From assembly GCF_000337615.1 (NCBI RefSeq), contig NZ_AOII01000095.1, positions 1 through 56,049 of the forward strand: a stretch of DNA of 56,049 bases, given 5' to 3'. Positions within the stretch are counted from its first letter, which is position 1; every line of letters starts with the position of its first letter. Positions 23,803 to 32,311 of this stretch are shown here, one piece after another. Source of the DNA: Natrinema pallidum DSM 3751 (lineage in GTDB: Archaea; Halobacteriota; Halobacteria; Halobacteriales; Natrialbaceae). A program made the translations under genes and the position numbers. The notes under the pieces are model-generated. The model saw nothing but the letters and a program-made list of their open reading frames with translations. It made no database searches and was not told the origin of the DNA.

Positions 23803-25203
23803 ATGCAAGTCGAATTCGACGACGGGACGCTCCTGCTCCGTGATGCCCCCGACGATGTCCCCTGTGCGGAGTGGGACGACCGCGTCGACGAGTACCGAAC
23901 GCAAGCGTATCGATATCGATCTCTCCTCGAATGGGCGGGCGCTTGGGAGGACGGAAACGACCAGGCAACGCTTCAGGACAGCTTCGCTCACGCGCTCGAA
24001 GACGCCGCGCGGGCCTATCCTGCTCTCGACCTCACGCCAGCGCTCCACATCGAACCGCGTGACTACCAGCAGGCCGCCCTCGACGCCTGGGTTGACCACG
24101 ACCGGCGAGGGAGTGTCGTGCTCCCCACGGGCAGCGGGAAGACGTTTCTCGGGCTGCAGGCGATCGCCGACGCCGGCGTCAGCACGCTCGTCGTGACGCC
24201 GACGATCGATCTGATGAACCAGTGGCACGCCACGCTCACCAACGCCTTCGGCGATCAACTCCCTGAGCCGGTCGGCGTCCTCGGTGGGGGCAGCCACGAC
24301 GTCACCGCGATCACCGTCACTACCTACGACAGCGCGTACCGCTACATCAACGAGTACGGCGACCAGTTCGGCCTGCTCGTCGTCGACGAGGAACACCACC
24401 TGCCAGCTCCGACCTACCAGCAAATCCCCGAAATGACGATTGCTCCGTACCGCCTCGGGCTGACTGCTACCTACGAACGTCCTGACGGCAAGCACGAACT
24501 CCTAGAGGACCTCATTGGCCCGGTCGTCTACCGCGAGGACGTCGACGAACTCGCCGGCGAGTATCTCAGCGAGTACGAGACGATCCACATGTCGGTCGAC
24601 CTCACGGCCGAGGAACGCTCGAAATACGACGAAGAGTACCAGATCTATCGCGACTACGTCGACAGCCACGAGTTCGACCTCTGGAAAGAGGAGGGCTACG
24701 CAGAGTTCCTCAAGCGCACCTCCTACGACCCACAAGGCCGTCGGGCACTCATCGCCAAGCAACGCGCCGAACGGATCGCTCGTACAGCGGAAAAGAAACT
24801 CGACACGCTCGACAACCTCATCAAACGCCATCACGACGACCGTGCCATCATCTTCACCGCGAACAACGACTTCGCCTACGAGATCTCCCAGGAGTTCGTC
24901 GTCCCCTGTATCACCCACCAAACCAAAACTGACGAACGCACCGAGATCCTTGAGCGATTTCGAACTGGGGAGTACGCGATGCTCGCTACCTCCCAGGTCC
25001 TCGACGAGGGCATCGATGTCCCGGCGGCAAACGTGGGTATCATCCTCTCAGGGAGCGCCTCGAAACGCCAGTACGCGCAGCGACTCGGGCGCATCCTGCG
25101 GCCCACCGATGACCGCCAGCCGGCACGGCTCTACGAGATTATCACGGACGACACGATGGAGACGTACGTCTCACAGCGCCGCCGTGAGGGGGTGAGTGCG
25201 TAG
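23803..25203 (+). CDS. XPB/Rad25-like DNA helicase
   Basis: A 466-residue superfamily 2 helicase of the archaeal XPB type. The motifs in order: RDYQQAALDAW (Q-like), VLPTGSGKTFLGLQAI (Walker A, near residue 108), VVDEEHHLPAPTYQ (motif II), LGLTATYERPDG (motif III), RFRTGEYAMLATSQVLDEG (motif V) and QYAQRLGRILRPT (motif VI). The last codon overlaps the GTG of the Bax1 gene by one base. In archaea XPB and Bax1 form a helicase-nuclease complex that opens and cuts DNA bubbles. A plasmid copy is unusual but known in haloarchaea. Confidence 0.92.
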   Translation: MQVEFDDGTLLLRDAPDDVPCAEWDDRVDEYRTQAYRYRSLLEWAGAWEDGNDQATLQDSFAHALEDAARAYPALDLTPALHIEPRDYQQAALDAWVDHDRRGSVVLPTGSGKTFLGLQAIADAGVSTLVVTPTIDLMNQWHATLTNAFGDQLPEPVGVLGGGSHDVTAITVTTYDSAYRYINEYGDQFGLLVVDEEHHLPAPTYQQIPEMTIAPYRLGLTATYERPDGKHELLEDLIGPVVYREDVDELAGEYLSEYETIHMSVDLTAEERSKYDEEYQIYRDYVDSHEFDLWKEEGYAEFLKRTSYDPQGRRALIAKQRAERIARTAEKKLDTLDNLIKRHHDDRAIIFTANNDFAYEISQEFVVPCITHQTKTDERTEILERFRTGEYAMLATSQVLDEGIDVPAANVGIILSGSASKRQYAQRLGRILRPTDDRQPARLYEIITDDTMETYVSQRRREGVSA

Positions 25204-26561
25204 TGCTGACCGCGAATCTCGCACGGTCACGCACGACCGACAAGGAAATCAGGCCGTTGTTCATCGACCCGACTGATGGGCGCTATCGTGAGACGGCGGG
25301 AGAGCTCATCCAGCTGTTCGAGAGCCATCTCGATGAGCCGAAAGGCGACCTCGAAGACGCAATTGACGAGCTGACTGTCGCGGATACCGACTACAAAATC
25401 GTCCAGGGACTCGCGAAGCTTCTGAAAGACGAGTGCGAGTTCGAGGTCGTCGCCTCGGTCAACCCCCACGATATCCGCCAACGACTGTTCGAGAAAGCCA
25501 ACGCGCGGTATCCCATCGTGCGTCAGCCCACCCTCGGCGAGGATACACAGAAATTGGAGGTGTACAGCACAGTGGCCGACGAGTTAGGGATCTCACTCGA
25601 AGAGTGCTATCGCGGAATGTACGCCGACCTGGAGGACAACAAGCGGCTTGTTCGGATCGGGACGCGAACCGCCGACCAGTACGCGACTGGTGGCGACTCG
25701 TCGACGTCGACGACCGCGTTGACCGGGAGCAGCGACGAGGAGTACGAACACACGGATCTCACCGCGGACTGGCTGTTGACGCGGTACAATCTGGCGCTTG
25801 CCCAGGCGGTCTTCTACGACGCCATCGAGATGTGGATTCGCGTCTGGGATCACTTCGGGACGGTGTTCAGCTACGTGAAGCTGTTCGGGTTGATGCATCG
25901 GATCTATCCGATCGACGCCAACGGTGAACGCGTCGCGAGTACCGACCAGGCTGCCGGCTATGAGGCTGTCCTGGACGGCCCGGCGTCGCTGTTCTCGAAA
26001 TCACAGAAGTATGGAATCCGGATGGCGAATTTCCTGCCAGCGTTGCCGCTCTGTGACCGCTGGGAGATGACTGCCGAGATTCTCGTCGACGAGACGACCG
26101 ACGAGACGCGAGCGTTCACGCTCGACCACACCGAGAACCTCGATTCGCACTACAGCGCCGGGAATAAGTTCGATAGCGATGTCGAGCGGACGCTCGCCCA
26201 GAAGTGGGAGCGCTCGAATACGGAATGGGAACTCGTCCGTGAGGATGACATCTTCGATCTCGGTGCCGAAGTGATGATTCCTGACTTCGCGATTGAACAT
26301 CCTGACGGGCGACGGGTAATCCTCGAGATCGTCGGATTCTGGACGCCCGAATATCTCGAATCGAAGCTAGCGAAGATTCGAAAAGTGGAGGCCGACAATT
26401 TCGTGTTGGCTGTGTCGGAGCGACTGGATTGTGCGAGTGAGGAGTTCGGACGGACAGCCGATCGAGTCCTCTGGTTCAAAACCGGGATTCACGTCTATGA
26501 CGTCGTCGACCTGGCCGAGACAGTTGCTGTCTCGTCTGAGCCACCGTCTGGTTCCGAGTAG
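25203..26561 (+). CDS. bax1: Bax1 nuclease (DUF790)
   Basis: A 452-residue protein, the XPB partner. It starts with the DUF790 block (LTANLARSRTTDKEIRPLFI). The C-terminal nuclease core is visible as EVMIPDFAIEHPDGRRVILE then IVGFWTPEYLESKL (PD...E-x-V, a restriction-like site). Start is GTG 25203, overlapping the XPB stop by one base, so translation is coupled. The complex would serve bubble or fork repair on the plasmid or host DNA. Confidence 0.92.
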   Translation: MLTANLARSRTTDKEIRPLFIDPTDGRYRETAGELIQLFESHLDEPKGDLEDAIDELTVADTDYKIVQGLAKLLKDECEFEVVASVNPHDIRQRLFEKANARYPIVRQPTLGEDTQKLEVYSTVADELGISLEECYRGMYADLEDNKRLVRIGTRTADQYATGGDSSTSTTALTGSSDEEYEHTDLTADWLLTRYNLALAQAVFYDAIEMWIRVWDHFGTVFSYVKLFGLMHRIYPIDANGERVASTDQAAGYEAVLDGPASLFSKSQKYGIRMANFLPALPLCDRWEMTAEILVDETTDETRAFTLDHTENLDSHYSAGNKFDSDVERTLAQKWERSNTEWELVREDDIFDLGAEVMIPDFAIEHPDGRRVILEIVGFWTPEYLESKLAKIRKVEADNFVLAVSERLDCASEEFGRTADRVLWFKTGIHVYDVVDLAETVAVSSEPPSGSE

Positions 26562-26630
26562 GGCGGTTCGGTGACTGGGCGACCGATGCCTTGCACCGTG
26601 CCGCTGGATTTGATTGCGAACTCACTCGTA

Positions 26631-26706
26631 ACGAGGGGTGTTCACTGGCAATGTGGTGTATTATTAACCAACAGAATGGAGGTGCAGGCGGTTATGTTGG
26701 TTAAGC
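26631..26706 (+). repeat. Extended boundary repeat E with ORB-like segment
   Basis: It holds ACGAGGGGTGTTCACTGG, resembling the G-string and dyad of haloarchaeal ORB boxes. TTAACCAACA (26664-26673) and TGTTGGTTAA (26695-26704) follow with a 21-bp spacer. The whole unit is repeated in direct orientation at 30079-30152. Together they flank the orc-origin cassette. Confidence 0.8.
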
Positions 26707-26803
26707 AGGCTCGCTGAACGGAACGGCTAGCGACTCAGGGTAGTCCGGAAGGTAGCGCCAGTGATCGAACGAGACAATCGAGAGGGATACCAGCCCTCCC
26801 GGT

Positions 26804-28183
26804 CTAACGGCCGACAATATCGATGAGCTGTTGGCGCATTCGGGAATCAATAGGAATCTTTGCGCACCGATCATCAAGGCCGATCGATTGAAGCAAGAGA
26901 CTCGCCTCGTCCAACAGAGAGAGCTGGAGGTACGTTCCCTCTCGATATCCGTCACTCGTTCGAGTCATATCGATGATTTTCAGCGTCTCGTACTCCCGAA
27001 GCTGGTCGGTAATTCGCTTCTGGCCGAGGACATTCGTGTCGATCGCTTCGGCGAATTCGCGATAGACTTGATACATTTCGGTTGCTTTGAAATGAGACTG
27101 GTTCGTGTATTCATCCATCGCGGCGAGTGCGGCAATTGCAACCTTCGCCTGCGTCGGACATCCTCGGATAAGATCCTGAATCCGTGTCACTTCGGCATCA
27201 TCGTTGGCAGCACGGACGTGTTCTTCGCGGACGTGGTCGGCATCGTCGTCGCGAGCGATTTCGCCGGCGAGTCGAAAGAGGTCGATCGCACGCCGTGCAT
27301 CGCCGTGTTCCTGTGCAGAAAACGCCGAACACAGCGGGATGACATCGTCCGAGAGGACACCTTCATGATAAGCGTCGCGACGTCGGTCCAGAATGTCGCC
27401 GAGTTGGTTTGCATCGTACGCTGGGAACACGATCTCGTCCGGAGCGAACGAACTCTCAACACGAGTATCCAACCTGTCACCGTATTTGAGATCGTTGCTG
27501 ATACCCATGACTGTAATGCTGGCCTCAACATCATTCTCCTCACCGGCCCGGGACAACTGCATCAGGAGTTTGCTATCATCCGCCTCCTCTGGAGGGACAT
27601 TTTGGGCATCGTCGGGGGGTGCGAGACGGTCGATTTCGTCAAGAACGACAATAACGGCGTCGTAGAGTTCGTCAATAACCGTCCACAAACGATCGTAGTA
27701 GGCCCCCGTCGCGATGCCCGACAGTGGAATCTCCACACCCGTTTTGTCGGAGTCGTTCAAGCTCTTCGAGAGATGAATGATGGTCTGGACCTCCGAACGG
27801 CGTTGGGCACAGTCGATGATTGCACGTCCAATGCGAACGTCATTGCTCGCGCCTCGTTCTTCGACTTCGCGACTGACATACCGAGTGACGAGTGTTTTTC
27901 CGGATCCAGACTTCCCCAAGAGAAGGGTGCCCTTCCCTGATCCCCCAGAAATCGTTGGCTTGAGTCGACGAGCAACGGTTTCGATCTGGTCATTCCGACC
28001 GACGATTTTGTCGTGGTCCGGAATATGGTCGATACGGAGCAGATCTTCGTTGGCAAAAATCGGGTCTTCCTCATCGAGGACAGAAAGCGGATCATCGCGA
28101 GATTTGGAGCGAGAGTACGCAACGGCCCCGTGTTCGGCAGCATACTCACCGAGTGTATTCGTCTGCTCTTCACGTGAAGCCAT
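26804..28183 (-). CDS. orc: Orc1/Cdc6 replication initiator
   Basis: A 459-residue AAA+ protein of the haloarchaeal Orc1/Cdc6 family. Walker A is LLLGKSGSGKTLVTRYV near residue 90; Walker B is VIVVLDEIDRLAPP near residue 183. Sensor and lid segments follow (RAIDLFRLAGEIARDD). The C-terminal 110 residues form a winged helix (FKATEMYQVYREFAEAIDTN, ITDQLREYETLKIIDMT). Start is ATG 28183; the longer frame simply translates the ORB-like box that abuts the ATG, suggesting the protein covers its own promoter. It would load MCM at the adjacent origin. Confidence 0.95.
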   Translation of the reverse strand: MASREEQTNTLGEYAAEHGAVAYSRSKSRDDPLSVLDEEDPIFANEDLLRIDHIPDHDKIVGRNDQIETVARRLKPTISGGSGKGTLLLGKSGSGKTLVTRYVSREVEERGASNDVRIGRAIIDCAQRRSEVQTIIHLSKSLNDSDKTGVEIPLSGIATGAYYDRLWTVIDELYDAVIVVLDEIDRLAPPDDAQNVPPEEADDSKLLMQLSRAGEENDVEASITVMGISNDLKYGDRLDTRVESSFAPDEIVFPAYDANQLGDILDRRRDAYHEGVLSDDVIPLCSAFSAQEHGDARRAIDLFRLAGEIARDDDADHVREEHVRAANDDAEVTRIQDLIRGCPTQAKVAIAALAAMDEYTNQSHFKATEMYQVYREFAEAIDTNVLGQKRITDQLREYETLKIIDMTRTSDGYREGTYLQLSLLDEASLLLQSIGLDDRCAKIPIDSRMRQQLIDIVGR

Positions 28184-28205
28184 ACACCGGATTTCAAATG
28201 AATTC
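28184..28205 (-). repeat. ORB-like box 1
   Basis: ACACCGGATTTCAAATGAAT and two more bases, directly against the orc ATG. Its position suggests autoregulation of orc by its own product. Confidence 0.75.
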
Positions 28206-28377
28206 AACTTAGTTCTTTCCCTCGATCCCGTCGTTCAGTCGGATTTAGCCGAATAGCGGCTTCTTTCCTCCCGTTCGTTCTTGAACCAAGTTCGTCGAAT
28301 AGCAATGAGGCACGTTTGCGTAACACCGCATTTCGAATGATCTTCTCGTGTGAACAGACCGTTTGGAGAGACTATCC

Positions 28378-28405
28378 ATCCCCACACCGGATTTCAGATG
28401 AAATC
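28378..28405 (-). repeat. ORB-like box 2
   Basis: CCCCACACC string followed by GGATTTCAGATGAAATC. Same orientation as box 1; one central base differs. Confidence 0.8.
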
Positions 28406-28440
28406 TCGGTATAGTTTGGCTTGGATGGATTGGTGCCTGC

Positions 28441-28470
28441 ACCCCCACCCCGGATTTCAAATGAATTCAC
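28441..28470 (-). repeat. ORB-like box 3
   Basis: CCCCCACCCC string followed by GGATTTCAAATGAATTC. It has the longest C-string of the left-side boxes and borders the AT-rich core. Confidence 0.85.
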
Positions 28471-28724
28471 CCAAGAGTAGAAGCTCCGTATAGCCAGTAC
28501 GTTAGAGAGGACTGCACCAAGAAAGTCGGAGAATTACGGGATAGAGGCTCTGCTAATGGATGATCATTCAAAATGTGGTGTTGCTCTAGTGGGCATTCGA
28601 GAAGAATCGCGAATAGCTCTCTATGGAGAACGAGAGCAAGTGTTCTAGTGGAGAGTATATAAACACACATCTAGGAATAATCGGACTATGATCAATATCT
28701 GTTCTAACTCTCGAAACTCCGTCT

Positions 28725-28790
28725 TTCACAGCTTTACTACTACTACTACTTTACCGTTATAGTAAAATATATAATAACGCGAAAAGTAAG
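28725..28790. other. AT-rich putative unwinding element
   Basis: A run of TAC repeats is followed by TTTACCGTTATAGTAAAATA and further TA-rich sequence, the most AT-rich stretch of the window. It lies between boxes of opposite orientation. Confidence 0.65.
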
Positions 28791-28911
28791 CTGGCCTCCA
28801 CACGAAATTGAAAACCTAACTTTCGTGAGATACAAACTCTCTACCGCACGATTGACCTTCTTAGGCAGCCAACCGAGTTCCCTTCCGAGCTACCCCACCC
28901 CTTCCCTTGGA

Positions 28912-28944
28912 ACGGATTTCATTTGAAATCCGGGGTGGGGGTGT
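28912..28944 (+). repeat. ORB-like box 4, opposite orientation
   Basis: GGATTTCATTTGAAATCC, a perfect dyad, followed directly by a GGGGTGGGGGTGT string. It faces boxes 1-3 across the AT-rich core. A further CCCCACCCC string lies just before it at 28893. Confidence 0.85.
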
Positions 28945-29189
28945 CGTCCGGCAAGCGAGAATCGTTATTGTCGCTATCTCATCTCGCAAAGCCCGTCGCT
29001 ATGAACTTACGCTGACTCCTAATCGACTCAAATTCAGCTAGCACTACTATAGTGCTCGGGATTCCTGCCGTGTCTGAACTGGACGCATCTATCCTCACCG
29101 GCCGCCAGCTGATCCGGAAGTCCCTGTCGCCGTGTTTTCTTGATCTCTCGTTGACGCCAGCTTCTCCACTAAACTACTGGTCTGCTGTA

Positions 29190-29504
29190 CTATTCCAGAT
29201 CGAGATCCTCCCACCCTTCGAAATGCTTGAGTCGGATGCGCAACTCGAACTCCGACCATCCACACGTATCCGCGAGGTACTGTGCAAGCTGGCCGAATTC
29301 AGAATGATTCAGCATGATGCCACGCTGACCCTGATCCGTAATGAATGGCAAGTCTCGCAATGCCGCAAATACCTGTTTCGCCTCACCGCCGCGGTGACTC
29401 TCGTATGATGCAATTCGAAGTAACTCGTCTTGCGGCATTGGTTGCCCGAATCGATGTGTTGCAACGAGCGCCTCGAGAAGGGCACAGGCGAGATCAGTCT
29501 GCAT
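29190..29504 (-). CDS. Hypothetical small protein beside the origin
   Basis: A 104-residue helical protein (LACALLEALVATHRFGQPMP, EAKQVFAALRDLPFITDQGQ, GIMLNHSEFGQLAQYLADTC). The middle could form a small winged helix, but this is not certain. ATG 29504. It lies between the origin and a divergent winged-helix gene inside the repeat-bounded replicator cassette, so it may serve replication or copy control. Family not recognised. Confidence 0.7.
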   Translation of the reverse strand: MQTDLACALLEALVATHRFGQPMPQDELLRIASYESHRGGEAKQVFAALRDLPFITDQGQRGIMLNHSEFGQLAQYLADTCGWSEFELRIRLKHFEGWEDLDLE

Positions 29505-29591
29505 ACGCTATCGATTTCAGCCACTTCATAATAAAAACGGTAAATTGAATCACCAATACTGGAAACTCAAATCTACAATTCTATGCACAAG

Positions 29592-29597
29592 TTTATA
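29592..29597 (+). promoter_or_regulatory. TATA box of the winged-helix gene
   Basis: TTTATA, centred about 31 bp before ATG 29626. With the usual archaeal spacing the transcript would start a few bases before this ATG, so it is nearly leaderless. This favours 29626 over 29614 as start. Confidence 0.6.
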
Positions 29598-29625
29598 CGC
29601 GAGAAGGGAATAGATGTACCATAGT

Positions 29626-30018
29626 ATGAGCACGCCTGATCACGTTGAAGGAGAGGACTCAGAGCAGAGTACGAAAGAACTCCGCTACGAGCATCCGAGT
29701 GGCTGGCTGTATCTCATGAAGGATAGTTCCGAGGGCCTTCACCTCATCATCGATACCTTACTGTCGGCCTCGGATCGTGAATTCACGAAGAGCGAACTGG
29801 CTGAAGCGGCGGGCGTGAGTCGCCACACGGTTCGTGCTCACCTCGATACCCTCCTCGAACATGGGATCGTCCAGGCTGTCGCCGATGGGAAGCGGTATCA
29901 ACTCAACCTCGACAGTCCTGTCACACAGGAGATTTTCGAGTTGAACAGCGCGATCAACGCGGTCGGGGCTGGTCATGTGACGATCGAGAGCGATACGGGC
30001 AACGTCGTCGACGAATAG
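29626..30018 (+). CDS. Winged-helix transcriptional regulator
   Basis: A 130-residue protein. Residues 40-100 form a winged helix: HLIIDTLLSASDREFTKSEL, AEAAGVSRHTVRAHLDTLLE, HGIVQAVADGKRYQLNLDSP. The C-terminal tail may dimerise. It lies inside the replicator cassette, immediately before boundary repeat F. Control of orc or of copy number is a guess from position. Confidence 0.85.
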   Translation: MSTPDHVEGEDSEQSTKELRYEHPSGWLYLMKDSSEGLHLIIDTLLSASDREFTKSELAEAAGVSRHTVRAHLDTLLEHGIVQAVADGKRYQLNLDSPVTQEIFELNSAINAVGAGHVTIESDTGNVVDE

Positions 30019-30078
30019 CCAAATGCTCTCATGGACCGACGACAAATTCGCCCGTAGACAGCTCTGTTTTCATTCGGC

Positions 30079-30152
30079 ACGAGGGGTGTTTACTGGAAAC
30101 GGTGGAGTGCTTAACCAATAAAAGGGAGAGTAGGTGCGGATGTTGGTTAAGC
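30079..30152 (+). repeat. Extended boundary repeat F with ORB-like segment
   Basis: ACGAGGGGTGTTTACTGG, then TTAACCAATA (30111-30120) and TGTTGGTTAA (30141-30150), spacer 20 bp. It is homologous to repeat E over its whole length and in the same direction. Confidence 0.8.
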
Positions 30153-30182
30153 CTGAGATAGCGCTCAGTTCGGTCACCGTCG

Positions 30183-31175
30183 CTACGACCGCGACCTCAC
30201 TTCCGTGCCGGGTTTGAACTCGGTCAACTCCTCGATGCGCTGTTCGAGCTCGTCGACTTCCTGGCGAAGTTCCTCGGCGTCGGGATCGTCACTCAGCGCC
30301 AATTGATCCTTCAGTCCCTGCAGTCGCGTTTCCTTGCGCTCCTCGTCGACGTCGGCTTTCCGCACGTATTCGCTCTCCTCGACCTCGTAGACGTCCGTCT
30401 CGGAAAGATCGGTTACATCGAGCGCGTCGTCGACCTTCTCGCGGTCGACGGCCAGAATCCGCTCGCGAGGAATCCCCGCGTCCTCGAGGACGCCCATGAC
30501 CTCGTCGTCGTCCTTCAGCGAGCGAGTGCGGCGGCTCGTCCGCTGGACTGACCCATACTGGCCGTGGACCGGCTGGTCGTGGTGGAGCCGCCCGAGGAGC
30601 ACCTCACGCACGTTCTGCCGGAGATCGCCAGCGTTGCGCTGGACATCCGACAGCAGCGTATAGAGGTTGATGAGCGTTGGCGTCTCACAGTCCTCAAGCG
30701 CCGTCGGATCGTGGCGCTCGAGGGCGTCGATCAAGAGGAGCATGTCGGCATAGACGTCGAGATCGGGTTCCGTGCGATCTGCGGCGTCGTCCTGGTCGGC
30801 GACGGACTGGGTGGACGTCCCTTTGATCAGCTGAGACGTCGTTGGCTCGTCGGTTTCAGTAAGCGTCCCCGCCTGATCGCTGATCTCGTATCGGGGATGA
30901 AGGCTCAACACTGCCGCGTACGGGTCCGCATCCGGGGGCAGGCGCTGGAGGTCGAAGGTGTCGCCAGCATCAGTAATACGCTCAGCAAGGGTTTCGAACT
31001 GCTCGCGTTGCAGCGGCTGGGAGTCACCCGAATCGACGAACTCGATGACGATGCGGTGTTCCTGGACGTCGGTGAGGCGGAATCGCGTCTCCGACAGCGG
31101 CGTAATGAGTGTTGCATCCGCGGCGAGCTCTTCACACTCGTCGAGGAGCGTCCGCCAACTCACGGTAAAGGGCAT
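30183..31175 (-). CDS. Hypothetical protein with C-terminal coiled coil
   Basis: A 330-residue acidic protein. The first 95 residues form an alpha/beta domain (ITPLSETRFRLTDVQEHRIV, IEFVDSGDSQPLQREQFETL). A central helical part follows (TLINLYTLLSDVQRNAGDLR). A coiled coil closes the protein (EERKETRLQGLKDQLALSDD, AEELRQEVDELEQRIEELTE). ATG 31175 lies about 27 bp after a TTTTAC box, consistent with a leaderless transcript. Family not recognised. Confidence 0.75.
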   Translation of the reverse strand: MPFTVSWRTLLDECEELAADATLITPLSETRFRLTDVQEHRIVIEFVDSGDSQPLQREQFETLAERITDAGDTFDLQRLPPDADPYAAVLSLHPRYEISDQAGTLTETDEPTTSQLIKGTSTQSVADQDDAADRTEPDLDVYADMLLLIDALERHDPTALEDCETPTLINLYTLLSDVQRNAGDLRQNVREVLLGRLHHDQPVHGQYGSVQRTSRRTRSLKDDDEVMGVLEDAGIPRERILAVDREKVDDALDVTDLSETDVYEVEESEYVRKADVDEERKETRLQGLKDQLALSDDPDAEELRQEVDELEQRIEELTEFKPGTEVRSRS

Positions 31176-31230
31176 AGTAGCCCTTGGTCATATCGCGGTA
31201 AAACTTCTCGGCCCAGTCCGTGCTCGACAT
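31132..31230 (-). CDS. Possible 32-residue overlapping ORF
   Basis: An ATG frame overlapping the start of the coiled-coil gene out of phase. It translates to MSSTDWAEKFYRDMTKGYYA then LYRELADAPRRV. The composition looks protein-like, but it is short and overlaps the likely TATA box of the main gene. Chance is quite possible. Confidence 0.2.
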   Translation of the reverse strand: MSSTDWAEKFYRDMTKGYYALYRELADAPRRV

Positions 31231-31265
31231 CGGTCTCTTGCAACACTTCGGCTAGCTGGCGGCAG

Positions 31266-31306
31266 TTAACCAACAATAGTTCCGATGCATAGGCTGCGTT
31301 GGGTAC
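31266..31306. repeat. Boundary inverted repeat G (degenerate right arm)
   Basis: TTAACCAACA (31266-31275) and CGTTGGGTAC (31297-31306), spacer 21 bp. The right arm has decayed at two positions, but the spacing is kept. It lies between two co-directional genes. Confidence 0.65.
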
Positions 31307-31320
31307 TATCGATACCGCGT

Positions 31321-32214
31321 CTACTGACCTGCTTCAGGCTCCGGCCCGTATCGAGGAGTTTTGCACACCTGACACTCCCACATCGGCTGCCCGGTCCACT
31401 CGTCGTCAGGCACGTCTTCGAGTTCGTTGAATCGATGCTGGGTCTCCTGGTCGCACTCCCGACACTCGAGGTGCTTCCTGTTCGGACTCTCGCGTCGGGG
31501 GCTCCCAGTACTGGCGTCGGTGACGGATCGCTGAAGTGCAATCGCCGGCACCAGCCAGACATCGTCGTCTGCATCCTCACGAAGGGTCACGAGACGTTCC
31601 TCGTCGCGAATTCCACTTCCAGTTTCGTCGTAGAGAAACGTCGCGTATTCGCCGTCGTGACGCGACTGCGTCGTGCCTCGCCACGTAGTCCGCTCACGAG
31701 TCACCGCGAGCAGCTGTTCGCCGCGCTCTGACGTGACCTGTACCGCCGATGGGAGCGAGGGCCACTGGTCGGCAAACTGTGCGGCAGGTTTCTCATCGAG
31801 GTCGTCGATGAGCTGGCAGTCGTTGACCGCGGGGTTAGAACCCGGTTTCGAGAGGAGAGAGGCCGCAGCGGATCCCTTTGCGACGGCGCCGTAGAACGTC
31901 CGCGACTCGACGAGCGCGTGGACGATATGGAGGATATTACATTCCGAATCAGGGGTGTCCTGGTCATCGGGGGCTGCATCGAGATGATTCGTGAGACAGA
32001 ACCGGCACTTCGTCTGGCCAGCGGGAATCGACGTCCCACAGGAGGTACACCCGGTCGCAGTTGCTGTCGTGGGGTCTGGATAGCCTGTGTGGGCTTTACC
32101 TGTTCGTTGACGTCGGGGCTCTCCGTCACTACTGGTGGAGAGATTGTCGTCGGGGATATGCGTCGCTTCGCCAAGCGGCCGGAGCTCTTCGCAGTCAGAG
32201 TAACGTCCGGTCAT
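31321..32214 (-). CDS. Double zinc-ribbon protein with YDExGSGIR domain
   Basis: A 297-residue protein. An N-terminal ribbon (CTSCGTSIPAGQTKCRFCLT) and a C-terminal ribbon (LECRECDQETQHRF ... WECQVCKTPRYG) flank a domain with AVTRERTTWRGTTQSRHDGE, YDETGSGIRDEERL and DDVWLVPAIAL. The last two also close the protein at 16003-16494. Start ATG 32214 (MTGRYSDCEELRPLGE). A TTTAAAAATG box at about 32250 gives a short leader. Likely nucleic-acid or protein binding; role unknown. Confidence 0.75.
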   Translation of the reverse strand: MTGRYSDCEELRPLGEATHIPDDNLSTSSDGEPRRQRTGKAHTGYPDPTTATATGCTSCGTSIPAGQTKCRFCLTNHLDAAPDDQDTPDSECNILHIVHALVESRTFYGAVAKGSAAASLLSKPGSNPAVNDCQLIDDLDEKPAAQFADQWPSLPSAVQVTSERGEQLLAVTRERTTWRGTTQSRHDGEYATFLYDETGSGIRDEERLVTLREDADDDVWLVPAIALQRSVTDASTGSPRRESPNRKHLECRECDQETQHRFNELEDVPDDEWTGQPMWECQVCKTPRYGPEPEAGQ

Positions 32215-32311
32215 AGAGTAGTCTGGTCGCAACATGCTTCGTCTTCATTTTTAAATGATTGCTCTTACGCCAATTCCACTACAGACACGCAAATCAACAA
32301 AAGGAGCGTCG

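Larger units (their letters stand above)
28184..28944. other. Replication origin with inverted ORB-like boxes and AT-rich core
   Basis: The gene-free 980 bp upstream of orc. Boxes built from a CCCCACCCCGG-type string plus GGATTTCAAATGAAATC-like dyad occur at 28184-28205, 28378-28405 and 28441-28470 in one orientation. One occurs at 28912-28944 in the opposite orientation; a degenerate copy lies near 28323-28341. Between them, 28725-28790 is a strongly AT-rich stretch with a short TAC repeat and runs of TA, a good unwinding element. Facing boxes around an AT core are typical of haloarchaeal origins. Confidence 0.85.

Noticed and set aside
28738-28750. TAC microsatellite as an independent repeat feature
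   Set aside because: It is short and lies inside the AT-rich core of the origin, where it is better explained as part of the unwinding element.
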